Below, piece after piece: positions 58,908 through 64,000 of a stretch of DNA of 64,000 bases (position 1 is the stretch's first letter; each line of letters opens with the position of its first letter). This stretch comes from DAOQAU01 sp964640325 (GTDB lineage Bacteria; Cyanobacteriota; Vampirovibrionia; Gastranaerophilales; Gastranaerophilaceae). The notes beneath the pieces are model-generated. The model was not told the origin of the DNA. It made no database searches and saw only the letters and a list, made by a program, of their open reading frames with translations. Position numbers and translations under genes: made by a program. The stretch covers positions 1-64,000 of the forward strand of contig CAZXID010000003.1 of the NCBI GenBank assembly GCA_964640325.1. The letters run 5' to 3'.

Positions 58908-60828
58908 GTGTTTTCCCCTTTTGCTCGGCAATTTTTTGTATTGTTTTGGAAAGTTTTTCTTCAACCATATAAAAATAAATTTTTAATTGCTCATATAAAT
59001 TTTGAATTTCAATGATACTTAATGTTTCGGAATTTTTCAGTGCAAATTGTACCTCAAGATTTTCGTTAAAAGAAATAGCCTGGTATAAAGTGTTGTTTAG
59101 CTGATGTTCTGTTACAATTTTGTTGTATAAATTAAGCAATATTTTTAAGTATTTGTTTGTTTCTTCATTGATTGTTCTTCTTCTTTTAAATTCTCTTTCG
59201 TATTTAAAAATAATTTCTTTTGCCTGTTCAAATTCTTTTAAAATATTTCTTAAAAGTGCCTCTTCTCTTTCCAGCGAGGAAAAGATACTTTGTCTATCAT
59301 AAAAGTATTTTTTTTCTGATAAATCCGGTCGGGTTGATATAAAAGAGGTTTCTTGCAACGCTTCTTCCAGTGGGATGTTTTTAAAGCCTTCTATATTTGC
59401 TCCAATCATAGAAGAATTAATTAAATTCAAATCGATATTTTTGGAAGCAAATTCCTTAAAGTGTTCTATGAAAGTAGCGTAACCGCCCTGCGTAGGAAGC
59501 ATTTCTCCGCTTATGCCTCTTACAAAGTACAGGGTTTCGTTGAGGTTTGTAATTTTGTGGCTGGCAAAGGCTTTATAATCATTTTTGGGATCTACTCCGT
59601 CTTTAGGCACTAGTGATTCAATGTATTTGTCATAGTCATTTATTTTAATCTGAACCTTTTTGGTTTCGGGGTTAACATCATAAATCAGTTGTGAGTAAGC
59701 GGCATCCTTGCTGTAACACTGGTTGTTAACATAGGCCAAATCTTGACCGACAAGAATTATTTTTGAAAAGCCTAACATTTTTGCACTAAAAAGGGCCTCG
59801 TACGAAACAGTCCCTTTTGCAAAGTAAGGTGAAATATCAACCCCTGTGATTTTAGACCACCAAATATTTGCATGCCCCGAATTGGTAGGGAAGATAAATT
59901 TTTGTTTTACTTTTAATTTATGAAAAACATTATTTGTATAAGGCTCAAGAATCATGTTTATCTCAGACAAATCATATCCTGCAATTTGTCCTGAACAGTC
60001 ATGAACTTCTATAACATTTAAAAAATCCGGTTTAATTCCGTTTTTCATTAGGGCTTTAAATGCTGTTCCCACACAGAATATGACAACCTTATCTCTGTTG
60101 TTTTTGATGGTTTCTATATTCAAATCCAAAGAAGGCCCGGCGGAGATAATTAAAGCAGTTTTGTCTTTGTATGAATCTTTGACTTCCCAAAGCGGAGTTT
60201 CGTCCAGTGTATAAGGCAAATTATCCAAGGATGTGTATATTGACGTCATAATTGCCATTTTAAGGGTGTTATAATCTGCGGTACAAATCCCTGCAAAAAT
60301 TTCTACTTCTCTGAAAAATTCGTCAATTCTATTTTTGTAATTATTTTTGTACGATTGTAAAAAAGATAAAGTCGGCTTGGCTTTATAGGTGTATTCTTGC
60401 GAAAAAATTTCTTTAAAATTTGTTGTTTTTGAGGTAACTTTTACGTTGCGTTGTGAAAGTTCTTTTGAAAAATCAACTAATTCCAGGGTAGCTCTCAAAA
60501 TTTCTAAATCAGGTTCAAAAAGGATAACTTTACCTTTTGAGTTTTCGCAAAATTCTTTGAAAAGGTATCCTAAACCCAAGCCGTAAACAATATGAATGGA
60601 TAGAGCCGAATTTTGAACTTTGCTGAAAATTCCTTTAGCTTCTTCATCTGCACCGTTTTGAGAGTGCAGGGGTATCCCGTTATGCACTAAATTGGGCTCT
60701 TTGAAATTTGTTTCGACAAGCTCAAAGCTGCCGCTTAGAGAGGTTATTTTTAATAAATCCTCTGCAAGTTTTGGATTATAGGCAGCTATACATTCCAAAT
60801 TTTTATCTAAAATCGGATTATCTGACAA
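58882..60828 (-). CDS. DUF115/Maf-family motility accessory protein
   Basis: This 648-residue protein has the central DUF115 motif ALIISAGPSLDLNIETI, FCVGTAFKALMKNGIKPDF and GTVSYEALFSAKMLGF. Maf proteins with this domain glycosylate flagellin in Campylobacter and Helicobacter, so it probably transfers a nonulosonic acid or similar sugar to flagellin here. The N- and C-terminal parts are helical. The start is TTG after AAGGAG. It heads a pair with dtd, overlapping its start. Confidence 0.82.
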   Translation of the reverse strand: MSDNPILDKNLECIAAYNPKLAEDLLKITSLSGSFELVETNFKEPNLVHNGIPLHSQNGADEEAKGIFSKVQNSALSIHIVYGLGLGYLFKEFCENSKGKVILFEPDLEILRATLELVDFSKELSQRNVKVTSKTTNFKEIFSQEYTYKAKPTLSFLQSYKNNYKNRIDEFFREVEIFAGICTADYNTLKMAIMTSIYTSLDNLPYTLDETPLWEVKDSYKDKTALIISAGPSLDLNIETIKNNRDKVVIFCVGTAFKALMKNGIKPDFLNVIEVHDCSGQIAGYDLSEINMILEPYTNNVFHKLKVKQKFIFPTNSGHANIWWSKITGVDISPYFAKGTVSYEALFSAKMLGFSKIILVGQDLAYVNNQCYSKDAAYSQLIYDVNPETKKVQIKINDYDKYIESLVPKDGVDPKNDYKAFASHKITNLNETLYFVRGISGEMLPTQGGYATFIEHFKEFASKNIDLNLINSSMIGANIEGFKNIPLEEALQETSFISTRPDLSEKKYFYDRQSIFSSLEREEALLRNILKEFEQAKEIIFKYEREFKRRRTINEETNKYLKILLNLYNKIVTEHQLNNTLYQAISFNENLEVQFALKNSETLSIIEIQNLYEQLKIYFYMVEEKLSKTIQKIAEQKGKTLESINSAS

Positions 60829-60857
60829 TGTTTACTCCTTTTTTAGTCGATAAGTTG

Positions 60858-60899
60858 AATTGTTTTCTTCTCACCGCTCACTTTTCACTTCTCACCTTT
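60858..60899. repeat. inverse heptamer-family repeats before the rlmN stop
   Basis: TTCTCACCGCTCACTTTTCAC is followed by TTCTCACC; these are GTGAGAA/GTGAAAA units in inverse orientation, directly adjoining the rlmN stop codon. Confidence 0.75.
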
Positions 60900-61907
60900 T
60901 AATTGCCCGCATGCCGCATCAATGTCTGCTCCGCGCTCTAATCTTATTGTAACTTTTTTTCCGCAATGTTCAAGAATGTATTTAAACTTCATAATTGAAC
61001 TTTCAGAAGGTTTTTTGAACTCGGTTTTTCCAATGGGGTTATAGGGAATCAGATTTATGTTGCATTTGACATCTTTTAAGAAAAGTGCGGTTTGTTTTGC
61101 GACTTCGGGGGTGTCATTAAAATCTTTTATTAAAACATATTCGATTGTAATTCTTCTTCCCGTTTTTTGAGTATAATTTTTAAGCGCTTTTTTTAGCTCC
61201 GAAAGAGGATATTTTTTTTCTATCGGCATAATTTTTGCTCTTAATTCACAAGTCGGCGCATGCAAAGACAGCGCCAGTGTTGATTGCATTTTTAAATTTG
61301 CAAGTTTTTCGATTTGAGGGATTATTCCGCTTGTGGAAATTGTAATTCTTCTGGCGCCTATCTGAAAATCTTCGTTGAATATTTTCAGCGCGGCAAGAAC
61401 ATTGTCTAAATTCAAAAGTGGCTCGCCCTGTCCCATAAAAACCACATTTGTAACCTTAAGCCCTGTATCTCTTTGAATTGTAAGCACTTGTTCTATTATT
61501 TCTTTAGGGTTCAGATTTCTTACAAAACCGCCCTTGCCAGTTGCGCAAAAAGCGCAGTTAACCGCACAGCCGATTTGTGAGCTTACACAGGCTGTTAAAT
61601 TTGCCCTGTTGTCAAATCTCATCAAGACTGTTTCTACGCAGTTTCCGTCAGTGTATTCGATTAAATATTTTATAGTTCCGTCTTGTGAGGTTTGTTTTGT
61701 TTTGATTTTTACATCAGAAATTTGTGTGATTTCAGACAGTTTTTCTCTGAAATCCTTCGACAAATCGCTCATTTCATCTATTGATTTTGCGGATTTTAAA
61801 TAAATCCAGTTGTGAAGCTGCCTTGCTCTGAATTTTGAGGCTTTTAATTTTTCGGTTATTTTTTCCAGTGCTTCTTGATTAAGCCCTGATAGTATAATTT
61901 TTTTCAT
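60885..61907 (-). CDS. rlmN: dual-specificity 23S rRNA/tRNA C2-methyltransferase RlmN
   Basis: This 340-residue radical-SAM enzyme methylates A2503 of 23S rRNA and A37 in tRNA. The iron-sulfur motif CAVNCAFC, GQGEPLLNLDNV and the C-terminal catalytic Cys in GADIDAACGQL are present. It starts six bases after a TATAAT box, so its mRNA is probably leaderless. Confidence 0.96.
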   Translation of the reverse strand: MKKIILSGLNQEALEKITEKLKASKFRARQLHNWIYLKSAKSIDEMSDLSKDFREKLSEITQISDVKIKTKQTSQDGTIKYLIEYTDGNCVETVLMRFDNRANLTACVSSQIGCAVNCAFCATGKGGFVRNLNPKEIIEQVLTIQRDTGLKVTNVVFMGQGEPLLNLDNVLAALKIFNEDFQIGARRITISTSGIIPQIEKLANLKMQSTLALSLHAPTCELRAKIMPIEKKYPLSELKKALKNYTQKTGRRITIEYVLIKDFNDTPEVAKQTALFLKDVKCNINLIPYNPIGKTEFKKPSESSIMKFKYILEHCGKKVTIRLERGADIDAACGQLKGEK

Positions 61908-61913
61908 AGAATA

Positions 61914-61922
61914 ATTATATCA
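61914..61922 (-). promoter_or_regulatory. extended -10 of rlmN, leaderless arrangement
   Basis: TGATATAAT on the minus strand ends six bases before the ATG at 61907. No Shine-Dalgarno sequence fits in the gap. Confidence 0.55.
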
Positions 61923-61990
61923 TATTTAGGATATAAAAATTAATCATTTTGTGGTAGTATTTTCCCTTAGATTAAAATGAGAGGGCGAAA

Positions 61991-62701
61991 ATGTTTAAAA
62001 ATCAAAAAGGGTTTACTCTTGCAGAGGTTTTAATCACTTTAACAATAATCGGTGTGGTTGCGGCGTTGACCATCCCAAATTTGATTGCTTATTATCAAAA
62101 AAACCAATATGTAACGCAATTAAAAAAAGTTTATACCCAAATGTCGCAGGCGGTTAAACTCCTTATGGTAGATGAAAGTGTTGATACTGTTTCAAAAACA
62201 AGTTTGCTTTCCAATATTGACAGTCCTACAGAAGAGCAAATTAAACAGAATATGGGGACCTTTTTGAAAAAATATTTCAAAGTAATCAAAGACTGCGGAA
62301 CTGAGTTTTCAAATCACACAAGTGCTTGTTTTGCTGATAAATATACCAACATAAATGGAACCGAAATATATCCGTTAACGGGAATTGCAGGATATTCTGT
62401 AATAACGGCAGATGGAACAAGCATGGCAATTGGTATAGGGTATGCAGGTATTCCTGAGGTTTTTGTGGATATAAATGGTCCTAAAAGGCCAAATGTGGGT
62501 GGCAGAGATCTTTTTTCTTTTAGTATTTATTATGATGGAAGTATTGAAGATGGTATTGCTCCAAGTTATAGGCAAGGTCAACAACCGATTAGTGCTTATG
62601 AAGCCAGAGAAATAAAATTTGAGGAATATTGCTTTAGTATGAGTTACGGACAGGGCTGTTTCGGCAAAATCTTAAACGATAATTGGAAAATGGATTATTA
62701 A
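61991..62701 (+). CDS. type IV prepilin-like/pseudopilin protein
   Basis: This 236-residue protein has a class III leader MFKNQKG before FTLAEVLITLTIIGVVAALT, with cleavage after Gly7 and Glu at mature position 5. The hydrophobic helix assembles into a pilus or pseudopilus. The globular domain has two cysteine pairs (KDCGTEF/SACFADK and EYCFSM/QGCFGK) likely to form disulfides. No pilus assembly gene is near. Confidence 0.88.
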   Translation: MFKNQKGFTLAEVLITLTIIGVVAALTIPNLIAYYQKNQYVTQLKKVYTQMSQAVKLLMVDESVDTVSKTSLLSNIDSPTEEQIKQNMGTFLKKYFKVIKDCGTEFSNHTSACFADKYTNINGTEIYPLTGIAGYSVITADGTSMAIGIGYAGIPEVFVDINGPKRPNVGGRDLFSFSIYYDGSIEDGIAPSYRQGQQPISAYEAREIKFEEYCFSMSYGQGCFGKILNDNWKMDY

Positions 62702-63217
62702 AAATAAATAAGTTTAAGAGGCGGCAAAATTTAATTAATTTTTTCGTTCGCGTCGTTGCGAGGGGTAAATGATTTGATTTATCATTGTTCCGCCCGCTTT
62801 TTCGTCGTTGCGAACCCTTTAGGGTGAAGTAATCTAAAATATATTATGTTCATTCTTTCTTTTTTATATCGACGAAAAAAGAAAGAACGAACCAAGAAAG
62901 AAAAATCACTCTTTTCTCTGCGAGGCATAGCGTTGGCAAAGCCAACGCGTAAAGGTTTAATTGATGAGCAAACTCATCAATTGAATGGAGGGTTTCAGAG
63001 TGAAATTCTATCCGTTCTCTCAATACCCCCTTTGGCGAGTTTTTTAGTTTGAGTAGGCGAAATGGGGAGCCCGAAAATTTCATTGTTTGAGCATAGCGAG
63101 TTTGAAATTTTCAATGGAATAAGCCGTACTCAAATTTAAAAACGAGTAGCAGGGGGTGGCTTTTGGTAGTACCTTTTGCCATCAAAAGGTACCTAAAGAA
63201 AAATATATTCTCAATAT
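62702..63217. repeat. gene-free region of multiple hairpin elements
   Basis: This region contains two CGTCGTTGCGA motifs, and then hairpins GCGTTGGC/GCCAACGC (about 62931-62951), TTGATGAG/CTCATCAA (62961-62981), a GAAATTTTC-rich segment near 63080-63110 and GGTACCTTTTG/CAAAAGGTACC (63166-63192). Any open reading frames are low-quality and change with the hairpins. It may be an insertion-derived or structured-RNA region. Confidence 0.6.
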
Positions 63218-63928
63218 TTAAATAATAATTTTGTTTTTATAAAAATCTACTATTTCTAAAGTCGCATGAAGCATTAGTGCGGTTGGTTCAATTTCTTCTT
63301 TCCATTTTGAGAAACCGCAGGCTTTGGGCAGCATACTCAAAGGATTGTCGGGAAAATCCCTGCAGATTTGCGGGCGGTTTTTATAGTCCGAACAGCGGTT
63401 ATTTTCATCCAATTTCGGACAGTGATAAAAATAAACCTTTTCATCTTTACCCAGTTTTTCTTCCAAAAGTTCAAAGTATTGCGGATAAATCCTTCTTGCC
63501 TCTTGTTTTGTTTTATAGGGGATAAAAATACTCACAAACTGGCTTGCAAAATTATCGCCTGAAAGGGCTTTTTGTTTTAATTCATCGTAAGAAAATTCGC
63601 TGCATGCAAGCTTGCAGCAGGTTGCGCAGCCCGAGCAGGAAAATTTCTGTCTGTATTCAAGCATTTTCATCCACTTTTGGTAAATTTTTTTGGCAACATC
63701 TTCTTGCAGATATTCTAAAGTTTTATTTTGCCAAATTTTGTAAACGCAATCAGGCGCAAATTCTTCAAATATTTCGCCTTTTAGACTGCAATTTGATTTT
63801 TTGCATTTTTGACAGGGATTTTGGGGCTTGATTTTTTCAATTTCGTTTTGTATTTGCTGCCCTGCTTCAAGAAAAATTTCCCTGTACTGCTTTCTTAAAT
63901 TATTCATATTAGTTGATAAACTTTTCAT
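63218..63928 (-). CDS. YkgJ-family cysteine-cluster protein
   Basis: This 236-residue protein has two Cys clusters: CxxC/C near residues 11-20 (PCQKCKKSNC), then FSCSGCATCCKLAC, and HCPKLDENNRCSDYKNRPQICRDFP near the end, the YkgJ/DUF3109-type metal site, probably an iron-sulfur cluster or zinc. The function is unknown in the family. An extended -10 six bases before its ATG suggests a leaderless transcript. Confidence 0.85.
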   Translation of the reverse strand: MKSLSTNMNNLRKQYREIFLEAGQQIQNEIEKIKPQNPCQKCKKSNCSLKGEIFEEFAPDCVYKIWQNKTLEYLQEDVAKKIYQKWMKMLEYRQKFSCSGCATCCKLACSEFSYDELKQKALSGDNFASQFVSIFIPYKTKQEARRIYPQYFELLEEKLGKDEKVYFYHCPKLDENNRCSDYKNRPQICRDFPDNPLSMLPKACGFSKWKEEIEPTALMLHATLEIVDFYKNKIII

Positions 63929-63934
63929 ACCAAT

Positions 63935-63943
63935 ATTTTAGCA
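63935..63943 (-). promoter_or_regulatory. extended -10 of the YkgJ gene, leaderless arrangement
   Basis: TGCTAAAAT on the minus strand ends six bases before the ATG at 63928. No ribosome binding site fits between. Confidence 0.5.
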
Positions 63944-64000
63944 TATATTGAAGACGGCTTTTACAGGAATTTACAAAAATTAGCAAAAATGATAATGTTT

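Noticed and set aside
62846..63083. Short reading frames on both strands in the hairpin region
   Set aside because: They run through the inverted repeats, start without a ribosome site and change frame with the hairpins.

Overview
The window comes from an AT-rich, flagellated, diderm bacterium. It has a two-partner-secretion outer-membrane porin, MotAB and a flagellar export and basal-body cluster, a MinCDE cassette, a GlgC-type ADP-glucose pyrophosphorylase and a type IV prepilin-like protein. Together with the low GC content this best fits a non-photosynthetic relative of Cyanobacteria (Vampirovibrionia/Melainabacteria, perhaps Gastranaerophilales). That placement is inference; no rRNA gene is present to confirm it.

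Layout: (1) 1-2710, a minus-strand operon of four related membrane proteins of unknown function in an alternating B-A-B-A order. (2) 2870-7660, an OppD-like ATPase, an NlpC/P60 hydrolase, a TpsB porin and two small secreted proteins, one with HExxH. (3) 7690-8780, tRNA-Arg(ACG) surrounded by partial tRNA copies and hairpin inserts, then a small omega-like gene. (4) 8891-18131, the S10-spc ribosomal protein operon (minus), rpsJ to rplR, cut short after rplR and with unusually long, repeat-filled spacers. (5) 18279-29010, a 1500-residue HD-domain protein, pncC, a helical-repeat protein, a degenerate alpha/beta hydrolase, glgC, a membrane-anchored thioredoxin, rmuC and an unknown gene. (6) 29452-38103, a NarL-type response regulator and a soluble histidine kinase leading into flgB-flgC-fliE-fliF-fliG-fliH-fliI. 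(7) 38194-45427, rpsU, fba, a putative metallopeptidase, a glycosyltransferase, hpf, a Cys-rich mini-protein and minCDE. (8) 45610-64000, mnmE, gyrB, adk, map, motAB, a novel zinc-ribbon/low-complexity protein with rimM-trmD, a Maf-type protein with dtd, rlmN, a prepilin and a YkgJ protein.

The most striking non-gene feature is a family of degenerate 7-8-bp tandem repeats (units such as GTGAATA, GTAAATA, GTGAACA, GCTGAAA), often with the reverse complement close by. They occupy many intergenic spaces, including those between ribosomal protein genes, and resemble the STRR repeats known from cyanobacteria. A second class of hairpin elements has apparently inserted in frame inside mnmE and dtd. 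In dtd the insert accounts exactly for the excess length over a normal 145-residue protein.

The best candidate for an undescribed system is the 387-residue protein upstream of rimM-trmD. It joins a four-cysteine zinc ribbon, a long Gly/Tyr/Gln/Arg-Pro-rich repeat region and a tandem helical module, and sits where many bacteria keep a small KH RNA-binding protein. Other unusual points are several promoters whose -10 box lies 6-7 bp before an ATG (probable leaderless mRNAs), frequent TTG starts, a MinE with a long acidic tail, and the tandem membrane-protein pairs at the left end.
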